From Diogma glabrata (lineage: Eukaryota; Arthropoda; Insecta; Diptera; Cylindrotomidae), in the NCBI GenBank assembly GCA_963693315.1, contig OY856186.1, positions 459,977,360 to 460,041,359 on the forward strand: a DNA stretch of 64,000 nt. The letters run 5' to 3'. Under the pieces are notes generated by a model. It was not told the DNA's origin. It made no database searches and worked only from the letters and a program-made list of their open reading frames with translations. Both the position numbers and the translations under genes were made by a program. This document shows, in pieces, positions 1 to 11,060 of the stretch. Each line of letters starts with the position of its first letter. The stretch's first letter is position 1.

Positions 1-1924
1 AATAAAACTAAGGCAAAAAATTTCGGTTGCAATTTCCCAAGGGCGGCGATAATCGAAATAATTTTTTGCCCAAAATTTCGAAAGCAAGTATATTGATAAA
101 AGCACATTTATATACGTTTTATGAATTATACGTTGGCCTACAGTGATATCAGTTAATTATTTCAAAATTAGATTGATAATTTTTAATATCCCAGTAGGCC
201 AGATGTATAAATATTTGTTATTAGTATAATTCAAATTTTATTGGTGAAATTAAATGATGTCATTAAATTTTAGAGAATTTCATTGGTTTAAATTAAAATA
301 AAACTAAGGCAAAAATTTTTCAATTATATTTTTTAGATAAATGAATCACAGAGATAAATTTCAATTTATTGCTTCACTTCTAGTTTATATCAATGTCGGA
401 TCTGAATCGGAAATGGAAAAATATTTAAATATGACATTAGGTTTCCGTTGACTGTTTGTTACCGTTTTCGAGAAATAAGTTACAAACAAGACTAATATCC
501 CACAATCTAATAAACTTACTTCAAATTGCACTTGTTTTAAGTTATTACTCTTACATTTTTAGTTGTTAGCATTCATGTTCTACTTTCAATTATAGTTTTG
601 ATCATGATTTTATAAAAAAAAATTGTTTATTCTATTTTAAATGATATTATTTCTATTGACATTCAGCGGTTCACGATTGAAAAATTAGCAAGTACAGTTA
701 AATCAACATCCTGAATGACTTTCATAAAGCCAATGCCACTGATATAACAAAGTATTTGCTGCTATAGGTAGGTAAATAAAAATCTTGAAATAAGCAAATG
801 AAAATATTAATATTATTTACATATTAAATTTTTATTTTAATTTTGTTTGTTAATGAAATAGAATTGGAATAGAAGCTACAATTAAAATTAAACTATTAAT
901 GTATTGATCTCATAAATTTTAGGACCATATTAAATTCATTGTAGGCCACAAATAATTGTTATATTTATTTATTTTTTTTTGTGGTTGCCACAAAACGAAT
1001 ACTTGGTATTTTCTCTTTGCCAGAGTTTATTAGTTTGAATTTAATTTCCAAGAGAGAAAAAAATTTCAATTAGTTATTTGCATACAATTTTAAATCAGAC
1101 TATGCGCTTTGCTTGTAATTGTTTTTGTTGTTGCCTAACTTTGATATAAGCTTAAAATAAAGTCTATAGAATACGCAATGTCTAAACGTACCTATGACAA
1201 CCGAGGCTTTATGAGAGGTAATATAAAGCAACATAATAAAATTATAACGCCCATTTATAGAGGTTAAATGTAAGTTGGTGATGTTATTTTGAAAAGGTGG
1301 TTAATCTACCATAAAAAGTATGAACAATTTTATATGCTGTGCAGGAAAGGGGAGCAATTGCTGAGCCCTGTAATTGAAAGGCAGGAGGCAATTACCATTT
1401 TTATAAATTGCTATCACTGCAGAGCCGGGACGAGGCTCAATTACGCCAAAGTCAAGAATAACATTTGACGCCCTACCCACCTCTCCCCTCGACAGAGTTG
1501 GTTTGTTTTAAACACTGTTTAAAACAATGTTCAAAACAATTTAAAAAAAAACAATGTTTTAAAAATTGTATTTTATTACTTATTTGCTTTCTAATAGAAC
1601 TGTTGTATAATGTCGTATTTTATCGTTTTTAATACATTTACACTTTACACGCCATTAAAGTTTTGAAATTTTTTAAAAGTAATCGCATGTCAAAATAATG
1701 GTACAAAAGTGTTGGTGCAAAAGATCTGGTATTCGATTACCGAAAAACGTTCGATGGAGAAGCACTTGCAATTCGTTTAATTTCTAAATAAAAAAGTGGC
1801 AAATATGTGTCATTACTCATTACTGTCAATCAAAAGGAACATTATAATTCTGAAGAAAAATATAGCTTAGGTGCGAGATTTGTAAAATTAGCTTACATAT
1901 CTCATCTCATAGACTTGAAATAAT
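1..1924. other. AT-rich non-coding stretch, probably AcCoAS intron
   Basis: No convincing coding region or recognisable element is seen. Composition is strongly AT-rich with many A and T runs. A short GC-richer block at about 1345-1500 stands out from its surroundings but matches nothing I recognise. Because AcCoAS exon 1 lies downstream on the minus strand and no later exon is visible, this is probably intronic; that is an inference. Confidence 0.4.
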
Positions 1925-2391
1925 ATTTTATCCACGACTACTAATACTAAAGAATATACACTTTCCATGCGTGTATCTTTCATTGTAATCGTGTTCATTC
2001 CACTTTATTTATAAAATTCTACTTTATTTATTTCATTCCACTTTATTTATTAGATATTCCCCTAACAAATTTAAAACTTGATTTGTTGGTATAGTAATAT
2101 AAACAAGTTAAAACAAGAACAATACATATATAAAATCTAAAATAAACAAACATGTTTTGTTTCATTTTTCATTTCATGAATTTATTTCAATATGGCGATA
2201 TAAAATTTTACAGGAAAACTGGATATATAATTGAAATATTGTGAAGTGGTGGATAAAGTAGCATCTTGTATTCGCTTAGGATGAAGGCAATTCTTCACTC
2301 GGATGACTCCCTCCACTACGCTCGTTCCGGGAAACTTCATCCTCGTGAAGAATTGCCTTCATTCTAAGCTCATACAAGAATCTACTATTCC
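1925..2391. repeat. Foldback repeat, copy 1 (related copy at 31985-32745)
   Basis: The right part (2263-2391) is a hairpin: a left arm at about 2263-2298 (containing ATGAAGGCAATTCTTCAC) is mirrored at about 2345-2391. The left part, 1925-2262, reappears in reverse complement at about 32395-32745, sharing the stretch with the words ATGCGTGTAT and AACAAATC. The same hairpin recurs at 32113-32220. Two copies in the window with a palindromic core point to a non-autonomous foldback or MITE-like element. The superfamily is unknown and I could not define a target duplication. Confidence 0.6.
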
Positions 2392-2402
2392 ATTACATTA
2401 AT

Positions 2403-3008
2403 TTTTTAGCAAAATGTGTTGTGTTAAAGAATTTACAATATGTGTCGCAACAACACATACAGGTCCAAATTCAACATTTTGCAAATCAAATTCAACATTT
2501 TGCAAATCAAATTCAACATTTTACAAATCAAATTCAACTTTTTGCAAGTCAAATTCAATATTTTGCAAATCGAATTCAATTTTTTGCTTTTGTATTTAAT
2601 TTGCAAAAAATTGAATTTGACTTGCAAAAAGTTGAATTTGATTTGCAAAATATTGAATTTAATTTGCAAAAAGTTAAATTTGAAATGCAAAAATTGAATT
2701 TGAATTGCAAAATGTTGAATTTGATTTACAAACTGTTGAATTTGGACTGCAAAACCTGTAGATTACTTTTAAGACGTAGGTTCCACAACTGCATGCGTTT
2801 TGATATGTTGATGAACGGTTTCATTAAGCTTTTGGTGATTGGACGCCCCCGAGACTATTAAGCCCGGCAAAGCATTCCGTTTGTATGATGTACGGACAAA
2901 GAATCCTCTGCATTCTGTCACTATGACAGTGAGTAATCTCAACAGTTTGACTCTTGGCACAAACCGATTGACGGGTAAAACAGGAAAAGAATATGATTGA
3001 GGCATGAT
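2403..3008 (-). mobile_element. LINE 3'-end fragment (CR1-group-like), interrupted
   Basis: On the minus strand, 2769-3005 translates to the C-terminal end of a non-LTR retrotransposon reverse transcriptase: MPQSYSFP, then RGFFVRTSYKRNALP, matching the tail of the better copy at 28666-29799 (IMPQTYSYP, FFVRTAYKWNSLP). Downstream on the minus strand come the family's 3' UTR words (ACACATATTGTAAA, ACACAACACATTTT) ending near 2403. The 3' UTR is split by a foldback array at 2459-2759. It is 5'-truncated and non-functional. Confidence 0.75.
2459..2759. repeat. Foldback element built of 21-bp tandem repeats
   Basis: About six tandem copies of a 21-bp unit (TTGCAAATCAAATTCAACAT type) run in one orientation from 2464 to about 2587. 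After a short centre (about 2588-2596) about seven copies run in the opposite orientation to 2752. The ends mirror each other: CAGGTCCAAATTCAAC on the left; GTTGAATTTGGAC, then TGCAAAA, then CCTG on the right. The unit length is a multiple of three, so several frames on both strands stay open; these are not genes. The design (long inverted arms made of internal tandem repeats) resembles Drosophila foldback elements. It sits inside a LINE 3' UTR. Confidence 0.7.
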
Positions 3009-3010
3009 GG

Positions 3011-3041
3011 ATCCGATTTCAAATATTATTTGAAATCGGAT
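3011..3041. repeat. Perfect hairpin, 15-bp arms, 1-nt loop
   Basis: ATCCGATTTCAAATA is followed by a single T and then its exact reverse complement. It lies just beyond the minus-strand LINE coding remnant. Confidence 0.8.
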
Positions 3042-3681
3042 ATAAATAAATATTTCTCAGATACCTAATATGGACTTGATAAAAAATGCTGAGAATGCTT
3101 ATGAAATATTAAAACCAGTCGCAAATGCTTGGGAAGCAAATGAATGCAATCTTAGCCAATAAGTAATTTGGAAACAGTTCCGACATTATTGGGATTTATT
3201 TGGTCATTTTGGCAGTCTTATCGAATAAGTACAAATTTGGAAACAGATACAACATGATTCGGATTTATTTGGCCTCTTGATCAGAGTTGCAAAACGAAAA
3301 AAAAATCGTAACGCTATGCGTTTCGTTTTTATTGTAATATATTTATTTTTGTGGTACGTTATGGAACAGAAAAATATTATATTTCCTTATGTTGTAACCT
3401 TTTAGTTACGTTATTGCAAAATTAAATGTAATCTGAAAACTATATTTAAAAATTATTCGGGAATTTTGTGACCAATTAAACTCAAGTAACTAAGGAAGTA
3501 ATTTGAATTTTTCAATTCAAAATAATTTTTCAAATCAGAAAAATAAGGCAGTGTTAAGAACTGCCGACAGAAGTGAAAACTTAAATCTGTGAAATAGCTG
3601 TGTTTTTTGCCTGTCTTCCAATTATTGTAGCATTGCAAATTAAAATTTCAGAATGATTAAATTAAAATCATTAAAATTATT
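3042..3681. other. AT-rich stretch without recognised genes
   Basis: No coding region is supported. A short direct repeat, GAATAAGTACAAATTTGGAAACAG-like against AATAAGTAATTTGGAAACAG, is visible near 3160-3250. The stretch separates two LINE fragments in opposite orientation. Confidence 0.4.
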
Positions 3682-4722
3682 CTGTTGATTGTGATTGTTT
3701 CCAGATCAAAGACCTAGTTCTCCAAAGATATTTTATTCAGTATGTGTGATGAACCAATAGATGAATGTAAAAGCATTCGTTTATTGGGTGTCACAGTTTC
3801 AAATGACCTACTCTGGAACGATCATGTAATGGCGATGGCAAAAAGCGCGTCTAAAAAACTCGGCCTTTTAAATAGATGCAAAAACTTTTTCACTCCATAC
3901 CAATTGCTGCATGTTTATAAGTCCTATATTGGTCCCTGCATGGAGTACTGTTGTCAAGTTTGGGGTGCTGCTTCTGTTTCCATCTCGGCCCTCTTGGACT
4001 CTGTTCAAAAGCGGGCTATACGAATTGGGTGATCGAACTTTGACATCAAAACTTGATTCCCTACAACATCGTCGCACTGTTGCTGATCTCGTTGTTTTTA
4101 CAAATCTGCCGTCATAAGCAAAAACACCGTAACTACCAAAATGTTGGAACTGAGAAAAACGACAAAAACTATAATAGTATTTGATATTTAACATATATTT
4201 TTCAATTTTTCGGAGTTTTATGAATTGAAATTTTCATGTTTAGAGTTTGTTAACCATGTTTTAATTTAGCAGGGTCAAAGAATAATGCTTTGTGACTGAT
4301 AAGGCGGAATAAACTCATTTTTTACATTTTTTGAGTTACGGTGTTTTTGCTTATGACGGCAGAAATATCGTCATCAACAATGCTCAGATGAAATCTGCAA
4401 CATCATGCCCCTAAGTTATTCTTACCCCCGTTCCACTAGACAATCGGCTACCGCAACCAGTCAAACGGTCGAGATCCCACGCTGTCATACTGGCAGATCG
4501 CAGAAAGACTTCTTTGTCCGAACTGCATACAAATGGAATAGTTTTCCGGAATCCTTAGTCTCAAGTGACTTCATCCCGACGTTTAGAGGTTTAAAAAAAG
4601 CGTTCATCATGACCTTAGAACGCCAGTTGTTGTGGGACCTAGGTCTTAAAAGGCATTTATGTGTTGTTGTGACACATATTGTAAACCCTATAACACAACA
4701 CATTTTATTCAAAAAAAAAAAT
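3682..4722 (+). mobile_element. LINE 3' half (CR1-group-like), broken copy
   Basis: Closely similar to the copy at 29095-29870. The reading frame CDEPIDECKSIRLLGVTVSN, then WNDHVMAMAKSASKKLGLLN, then HVYKSYIGPCMEYCCQVWG is the thumb and C-terminal part of a reverse transcriptase. A two-base loss near 4026 shifts the frame relative to the better copy (CGAATTGGG against CGAATTGTAGG). At 4106 a MITE interrupts the element; coding similarity resumes at 4367 and runs through FFVRTAYKWNSFPE to a 3' UTR ending in an A-run near 4710-4722. It is 5'-truncated near 3682, upstream of which similarity to the other copy ends. Confidence 0.85.
4106..4362. mobile_element. 257-bp MITE with perfect 29-bp TIRs
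   Basis: The left terminus begins CTGCCGTCATAAGCAAAAAC and continues to 4134. The right terminus, 4334-4362, is its exact reverse complement. It is flanked by AAAT at 4102-4105 and again at 4363-4366. The paralogous LINE at about 29500-29515 reads straight through (TTACAAATATCGTC) without the insert and with a single AAAT, so this is a defined insertion with a 4-bp target duplication. There is no coding capacity. The superfamily is not assigned. Confidence 0.9.
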
Positions 4723-4737
4723 AGAAAAATTTGCGTC

Positions 4738-4856
4738 TATCAACACATTAGAAAGCATGTTGTAGTGGGACCTTTTTCTTAAAAGTTTTTTATGTGTTGT
4801 TGTGGCATACCTTGTAATTTCTACTACCAAACACAATTTATTTTTAAAAAAATAGC
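4738..4856 (+). mobile_element. Second LINE 3'-end copy in tandem
   Basis: The 3' UTR of the same LINE family occurs again immediately after the previous A-tail: CATGTTGTAGTGGGACC, then TATGTGTTGTTGTGGCATA, ending with AAACACAATTTATTTTTA and an A-run. It holds only the last bases of the ORF and the 3' UTR. Confidence 0.7.
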
Positions 4857-4894
4857 GTATCATCAAAGAATATTTCATAACTTAGAGTAAGGGA

Positions 4895-5040
4895 CGGTAT
4901 AGTTGATTGAAAGTACTTCATCCACCAGCACCCCTAAGATATCACTTTGGCTAATGAGATTGCACTGCTATTGCCAGTGGTATACGATATCACAAGATAA
5001 CTCATATGCCAATAGCAGGGACTAAAGTACGCGTGGTTTG
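4895..5040 (-). repeat. MITE-like repeat family (copies at 40262 and 47690)
   Basis: The minus-strand words GTGATATCGTATACCACTGG and CAATAGCAGTGCAATCTC match copies at about 40262-40344 and 47690-47770 (CGTGAGATATCACATACTAC, AATAGCAGTGAGGTAT). It is an imperfect palindrome with TGCTATTG and CAATAGCA arms. No coding capacity. Confidence 0.5.
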
Positions 5041-5595
5041 GTTGTCAAACGCATAGATCAACAATTTTAAATTTTAGAAATCTTCCTCTGGAAAGCTAAG
5101 TAAATTAATTGGTATTAATGCGCATTGCTGCCGTTTGCAAATCACTATCGGCTAAATTTCACCATTTTAAATTAGTTTATTTATCATGATGGCCATCTAT
5201 GTTTAATTATACATAGGCTTCTTTATATAGAATTTATGCGATTTCCGTCTCGTAATTGTGGGCTTTATATCGATATGATCGATGTTATCAATTATCAAGT
5301 TACAAGTATTAAGTCTTCACTTAATTTTAGAAACATGTTTTATATACAATATTTTGAATTTTGATATACAAATGTAATTGTTTCAGGTTATACTATCTTT
5401 CCTACGTTCAATATTTATTTAGCACGATGACTAGAATGCAAATTGCAAAAGACAGTAGCAATATAACTTCAAAAAACTGCATCATAAATCAATTTTTTAA
5501 AACCCGTAAAAAGAAATTTTTATTATTTTTATGAATTCATGAATAAAAAATAATGATTTTAATGGTATTTAATAAAAATTAAAAAAAAAACAATA
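5041..5595. other. AT-rich stretch, nothing recognised
   Basis: No coding, RNA or clear repeat structure seen. Confidence 0.4.
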
Positions 5596-5599
5596 AAAA

Positions 5600-5685
5600 A
5601 ATGTACCAGTCCAGGAATCGAACTCACGATCTACAGAACATCAGTCGAGCGCGATATCCACATCGCAATTTGAAACACTACGAAA
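5600..5685 (-). repeat. tRNA-like sequence (possible SINE head)
   Basis: On the minus strand GCGATGTGGATATCGCGCTC resembles the D-arm/A-box of a tRNA. It is followed by GTAGATCGTGAGTTCGATTC, a good B-box (GAGTTCGATTCC). Spacing is roughly tRNA-like, but I could not pair a good acceptor stem, so a tRNA-derived SINE or pseudo-tRNA is more likely than a working tRNA. Confidence 0.45.
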
Positions 5686-5824
5686 TGGTGGATTTGTTTC
5701 ATATTTAAAAATATTTTGCTGATTGTAAAATTGATAATGCGAATATATAGATTTTACTCCATATAAAATTTTCAACGCGGCTAAAGAAGTTTTCACTTCA
5801 AAAACTCTGTTTTTCTTTTTTACG

Positions 5825-5875
5825 TGTTTCAGTTAGGATTCGAACTCGTAACCTCATCAGTGCCAGAGTGAGTTC
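5825..5875 (-). repeat. Second tRNA-like 3' half
   Basis: The minus strand reads GGTTACGAGTTCGAATCCTA, a T-arm/B-box-like core (GAGTTCGAATCC) preceded by a variable-loop-like GATGAGG. It lies about 150 bp from the first tRNA-like block in the same orientation. No full cloverleaf was found. Confidence 0.35.
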
Positions 5876-6332
5876 AAATCAAAAATTTACAAAAGACTCA
5901 TTATTTTGTCACAAATATCAAAAAATTTAAAACTACCAAAAACTCTTTAGTTAAAGCGTGCACCTAAATTGAAAAAGATCAGACCGTTCGGATTTTATAC
6001 AACCAATACAACGCAACTTAATTTCGTTATTTCGTTTTTAGGTTACGTTACGAGTACATAACGTTTTGCAATACTGCTTGTGCAAAAACCGAAAAACTGC
6101 AAAAACCGAATTCCACGCGTTTAGTCAGCATCTATGACAAGGTTACATTACGTCGCTGTGTTACTATATTCGAATGGACTTTTTAATGAAAATTTCATTG
6201 TCTTAGCAAATAAAAAAATGAATCGGCATCACTTTCATCGAAGAAATTGGCCACTAAAATTTGCCACATTTTATGAATTGTGTGCCACCTCTGTTTTGTG
6301 CAACATTTTTTATTAAGGATTTTTGTGGAAAA
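5876..6332. other. Non-coding stretch, nothing recognised
   Basis: A 60-codon open frame at 6134-6316 has no recognisable motif and is treated as chance. Confidence 0.4.
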
Positions 6333-6400
6333 TTATCTGACGCTAAATAGTCACCCATTTAGATTCCAATCTAAATGGGTGACTATTTAGCGTCAGATAA
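6333..6400. repeat. Perfect 33-bp inverted repeat, 2-nt loop
   Basis: The left arm (6333-6365) begins TTATCTGACGCTAAATAGTC. The right arm (6368-6400) is its exact complement in reverse, separated only by CC. No mismatches are seen. It is adjacent to no gene. Confidence 0.9.
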
Positions 6401-6485
6401 ACTGCTGTCCCTTCTTTAGATTCTTCTTCTTTAGATCTTCGGATATTCAAAGAGTCTAAATAATGAATATTTCATATTTATATTT

Positions 6486-6528
6486 AGTGTGCTAAACATG
6501 TCTAACTAATTAATAAAAAAAAAAAATG
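6486..6528 (+). mobile_element. LINE-type 3' tail, copy 1 (second at 14985)
   Basis: AGTGTGCTAAACATGTCTAA, then CTAATTAATA followed by an A-run. A near-identical block at 14985-15024 also ends in an A-run, as expected for 5'-truncated ends of a polyadenylated retroelement. Confidence 0.6.
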
Positions 6529-7356
6529 CACCACAAATCAACATCAATCTGTAGTTTTGGGAACGACTGTCTCAATCAAAGTACCCAAATTTGAAAAAAA
6601 ACTGCTTGCAGATTACTGTCCATATGCGGCACATCATGCTGTTGTGAATTTCTTTTTCCAACAATTTGAAATTTATAACATCAAAGCAACGTTCACAACT
6701 TACAAATAACACCGTTCACAACTTACAAGCGTCGTATCGCGCTAACGAACTATGAACGCGACAAGTTACAAACACACATGCCATCTACCCAGCAATCAAT
6801 AGCTGTCACTTCAAGTGACTCACTTCTCAGTATCATGCTACAAAATTTAAATATATGTATGTATTCATAATTAAAGTATTTGCTTGAAGACGGTGTATGC
6901 AACTTGCAAAGAAATAAAAATTCCATAACAACTTTGATATTTTATGTTGGCTCTCGTAACGAGAATTTATTGAAATCCGGCTCCACGTTTAAGGAAGTTT
7001 TGCCATCTCTGGTATATAACTTAAACATCAAAACATTTAAATTATATGAATTCCTTTCAGACAAACGTTAATTCACAAGTTTCAGACAAACGTTAATTCA
7101 CAAGTTTCAGACAAACGTTTTAAAAGAGTTGCCATTGTTGAAAGACGATTTGAAGCCAATTAAAAGTTCGAACATATCATGCGCTAAACTCTAAAGGATA
7201 AATCATAAAGGGCAAAGAAAATCACATACATTTGTTTTTATTAAGTAATTATTAAGCAAAGTGAAATAGTAAATATTAAGTAAATTTCATATTATTGTTT
7301 TTATTAGGTAATCAAAATATTTTTAATCTTTAATCAAATTAAAAAAAATAACTAAC
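6529..7356. other. AcCoAS intron 1, proximal part
   Basis: Begins (minus strand) with a GTTAGT donor directly after exon 1. Apart from a 25-bp tandem repeat at 7055-7119 nothing is recognised. No second AcCoAS exon is seen anywhere between here and base 1. Confidence 0.5.
7055..7119. repeat. 25-bp tandem repeat, 2.6 copies
   Basis: The unit TTTCAGACAAACGTTAATTC plus ACAAG is repeated exactly at 7055 and 7080, with a partial third copy from 7105. Confidence 0.85.
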
Positions 7357-7667
7357 CAGTAAAATGCAACGCTATCTGCATGTCCATTTTTCACATTACG
7401 ATCCAGTAAATTATAACAAATATTTGTAGATGCACCTTCCAACCATTTAATGGAAATAGGTCCTTTTGATATATCAAAATTATACGAACAAAAACTTTTT
7501 ATATCATATGGAGTTTCCCAATGAAACTGCTTTGCAATATTATTCCAAAACGTTGCTGGATTTTCTAAAGATTGTTTATGCAATTCCTTGTACTGTTCAA
7601 CACTTGATATATAAGCTTTCTTGGCTATTGTTGGATTTGGTTCATATATTGATTTTTCTGATGGCAT
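7357..7667 (-). CDS. AcCoAS: Acetyl-CoA synthetase, exon 1 (partial gene)
   Basis: This encodes the N-terminus of acetyl-CoA synthetase, which makes acetyl-CoA from acetate, CoA and ATP via an acetyl-adenylate. From an ATG at 7667 the product begins MPSEKSIYEPNP and includes AYISSVEQYKELHKQSLENP, FWNNIAKQFHWETPYD, FDISKGPISIKWLEGA, and CYNLLDRNVKNG. These are the conserved N-terminal segments of the enzyme family before the AMP-binding core. The exon stops inside a Trp codon (FYW) at a GTTAGT donor, 7356-7355; in the family the next residues continue from that Trp with an EGND-type motif. No downstream exon is visible to the left, so the adenylation and CoA-binding domains lie outside this window and the first intron exceeds 7.3 kb. 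The intron is full of transposons. The exon itself is intact. Confidence 0.92.
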
Positions 7668-9764
7668 ATTTTATGTGCTGTATTTTGTAATAAATTTTTT
7701 GGTTGATCAATTAAGGAATTTATTAAATTATTTAACTAACTAATAGATTTTTTTTAAATTTTTTCCAAACCACTTATAACCTTTTTCACTTAAAATTATT
7801 CATATTCAAATTTATATGAACAGCCAACTTATTTATATCGGAAATGGGAAAAATCAATATAGAGATTGTTTTTGTTTTCTCGATTTATAAAAGAATATTT
7901 GAAATTAATTCTTTTATATATAATCGCCCATGAAGCAAAAATTATCTATTATTATAATTTAAAATCACTACTTTATTTTTTGTTTATTTAAATTTAATTT
8001 CTGTCACAATTTCTATCGCAAAAACTCTATACAACTATACCAGACTACTATTGTTCAACGACTAAAATTTTATTTTCGGATTTTTATTTTTTTTCTTCTT
8101 AAAAAAAATTTACCTTTTTCGGTTATTGGTACTCTCCTGTTTTTAAAACAAAAATAAGTTAAACGCTGTTTTAAAATTTCATTCAAATTACATTCTTCAC
8201 TCTACATTCTACAGACGACATTCTACAAATTTATATTATAACGACAGTGTAATTTTTCTACATTTGACTGTGACTGAATTATCTGAACAATTGTGTGCAC
8301 TTTTGTTGTTTTTTTCAGTCAAATCAAAAGCACTTAATTCATTCAGAGAATGTAATACTGAGCCAAAGGTAAATGATTAATACCGCTACGGAGTATGGAG
8401 TCACACCACAATTGTTGGTGCCTACCAGTTTTTGTTCCCTAAAACATTAAAACAATAAAATCACACATGTAACAATTTAAAATGTATTGTATATACAATA
8501 TACATTTTAACGTAAATTTTCTTTGTACAAGGCACTAACATTCAATTTCTATCGTACGATCGTATGATGAACCTGCTTTCGTTTTTTTGTAATTCAACAA
8601 AATTTGCACAAAACAAAAACTACGTGTGTATTTTTTTTGACGTCATAGAACTAAAGCTTAAATTTACAATAACACAATTCAAATTTATGGAAAATGGCAG
8701 TGTAGATTTGTTGATTTTTTTGTTCATTATATTTATTGACTATTGTGCTGTTTGACAATTGTGTTTTGTATGATAAAAGTATATTTTCATTTCATAAAAA
8801 TCCTAGTAATATATTAAAATCGTTTAGTTTCTCACTCAATGCAACTGAAACTATTTAAAAATTATAATAATTTGGATGTTAATTCTTAATTTATTGCCCT
8901 ACATGTGGGACCGGCCCTAGGTAGTGTATAGATTCTGTGGTAGCAGTGTATCAGTCAAAATAAATAGATATATTGAGCAGCGATTCTAAAATGGTGTTTG
9001 AAAAGCTCCAAAAGAACTTAAAGTAAATGGAGCATTTTAAAATTGTAAAAAAAAGGATGAGAAATATTATAATTATTAAATTAGTTTTATAACTGATTTG
9101 TATATTTCCTTTTAAAAAATATGTATACATTATTCAACAGAAAAAATTAAATATTGTTTTTAAACACCAACGATTAAGCATGTTCTCATTAGCTATATTA
9201 TTCATTCAATTAGGTAGTAGTAAACTTCCACAAGTCTTTATAAAGTTGTAAAAAACGCAAGATTTGCACGTCTAAACAGTTTGAAATAAAACTAAAAACA
9301 AATGAGTTTTCATTCCTACAATGAATGGTTTATTTGAACTTAAACTGTTATCTCTTGTTTATTTTAAGTTTTTTGATTAATGCAAATTTACTTAATTAAG
9401 AATAATGATAGATTCTTTTTGAATTTTGTATAATATAATAATTATATTTAAATTTTCCAAACATTCAACATTGTTGAATTAGTAGCATAATGAGAATTTA
9501 GATACCATAATTTTTAATTTTTCTTTTTGGGAAATATGACTGAATAATATTTATAGGATAAAAGATCAGTAATACTCTAGTGGATCAGTCCGAAATCCTA
9601 ATGCATATTTTAAAAAATATAACGATCAAATAATTCTCAAGTAATCAATCAAAAAATTTAAATGACTGAATTATAGTAAAGGCCTCTATATGAAACATTA
9701 TACGGATCAAAAATATATTCACAAATGTGCATAGCTAGCGCTTATGCTGTTTATAATATACGCT
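7668..9764. other. AcCoAS upstream flank and intergenic DNA
   Basis: The first few hundred bases presumably hold the AcCoAS 5' UTR and promoter; no TATA box or clear initiator can be assigned with confidence in such AT-rich DNA. A short imperfect palindrome lies at about 8478-8512 (TTAAAATGTATTGTA and its complement). No gene is recognised. Confidence 0.4.
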
Positions 9765-9776
9765 CTCTAAACTAAC

Positions 9777-11060
9777 ATGCGCAGGGTATTAAAAAGTGAC
9801 ATATTTGATTCGGTTGCCACAGTTTTAGCTTTAATGGATGAATCGGATGAAATTGTTGTACTTGGTGACTTTAATTTACCACTTATTGAATGGTTTTGGG
9901 TTAATGAAGACGAATTTTCTTCAACGTCAACCAATGAATTTTCTAATGAATTTTTAGATCTTACTAGTTTTGGACTTAAACAGTATAATCACATCTTTAA
10001 CAATCAAAATAGAATGTTGGCTCTCATTTTTTCTTCATGTGATCAGCTTGCAGTCTCTTTATTTGAGGGTTTAGCGGGCTGCTTTAGTATTTATCATAAA
10101 CCGTTACAATTGGAATTAGATTTTATTGACTGTGTTGATATAATAGTGATAATTCATTTTCGTATTTTAATTTCTCCAACGGTGATTATAGTTCTTTTAA
10201 TTTATTCTTGAGCTAGATTGATTGGTTTTCTTTATTTAACGGTCTTAATGTAAATACAATTGTGTATGAAAATTTGATGAAATTTAAAAAAACGGGATAA
10301 ATAAATTTATTCCTGTTTGTCATAGTATTGCGTTATATCGTGAACCATGGTTTATTGAAAAGCTAATTAATTTAAGAAATCGCCACGTGATAAAGCTAAA
10401 AAATTTTACAAGAACAACCAAACCACTTCTGCTCACTATATACTTTTTGCGTTCATCGTAATGAATTTAAAACTTTGAATAATTTTTTGTATAAATCATA
10501 TTTGTTGCAGATTGAATCAGATATTTCAAATAATCCTAAGAAATTTTGGTCATTTATCGACTCAAAGCGAAAAACTAATGGCTATCCTAAGACTATATGA
10601 ACTTAAATGATGTTTATGCCGCAAACCTTGGAGATATCTGTAATTTATTTGCGTCTATTTTAAAACAGTTTATTGCTCTGAAGATGGCAAATCAACCTCC
10701 GCATCAACTTGGTCCTTATCTGGTAGTCCTTACAACCACTTGCAATTTTCCATGGATGAAATCATTGAGGGATTGAATGAACTTGCAGATGTCTCTAAAG
10801 TTGCTGGGCCAGATGGCTTGCCTCCCATCCAATTCAAGAGATGCTCATGTACTGTGGCTGCTCCACTAATATTAATTTTCAACAAGAGCTTATTCTCTGG
10901 TATATTTCCAGAAATTTGGAAGTTATCTCTCATAAGGCCAATTTTCAAATCTGGTTAGCGTGACGATATTAGTAAATACAGAAGTATCGCTTTAATTTCA
11001 GTGTTGCCAAAATTTTTTGAAAAACCAGTTACACATTTTTTGAAAAATCAGAAAATTCGC
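9777..11060 (+). pseudogene. Decayed LINE: endonuclease to RT N-terminus
   Basis: 9777-10211 retains the endonuclease motif VVLGDFNLPLIEW and a downstream FGLKQYNHIFN segment typical of apurinic-type endonucleases of non-LTR retrotransposons. After several frame breaks, about 10500-10700 gives ISNNPKKFWSFIDSKRK-like linker sequence. At 10740-10958 comes the start of reverse transcriptase: KVAGPDGLPPIQFKR, IFNKSLFSGIFPEIWK, and IRPIFKSG, followed in another frame by KYRSIALIS. The catalytic RT core (FADD box) is missing. Stops and shifts make it non-functional. Confidence 0.8.

Noticed and set aside
2414..2861. Four overlapping repeat-rich open frames
   Set aside because: All result from the 21-bp repeat whose length is a multiple of three; no start context or domain.
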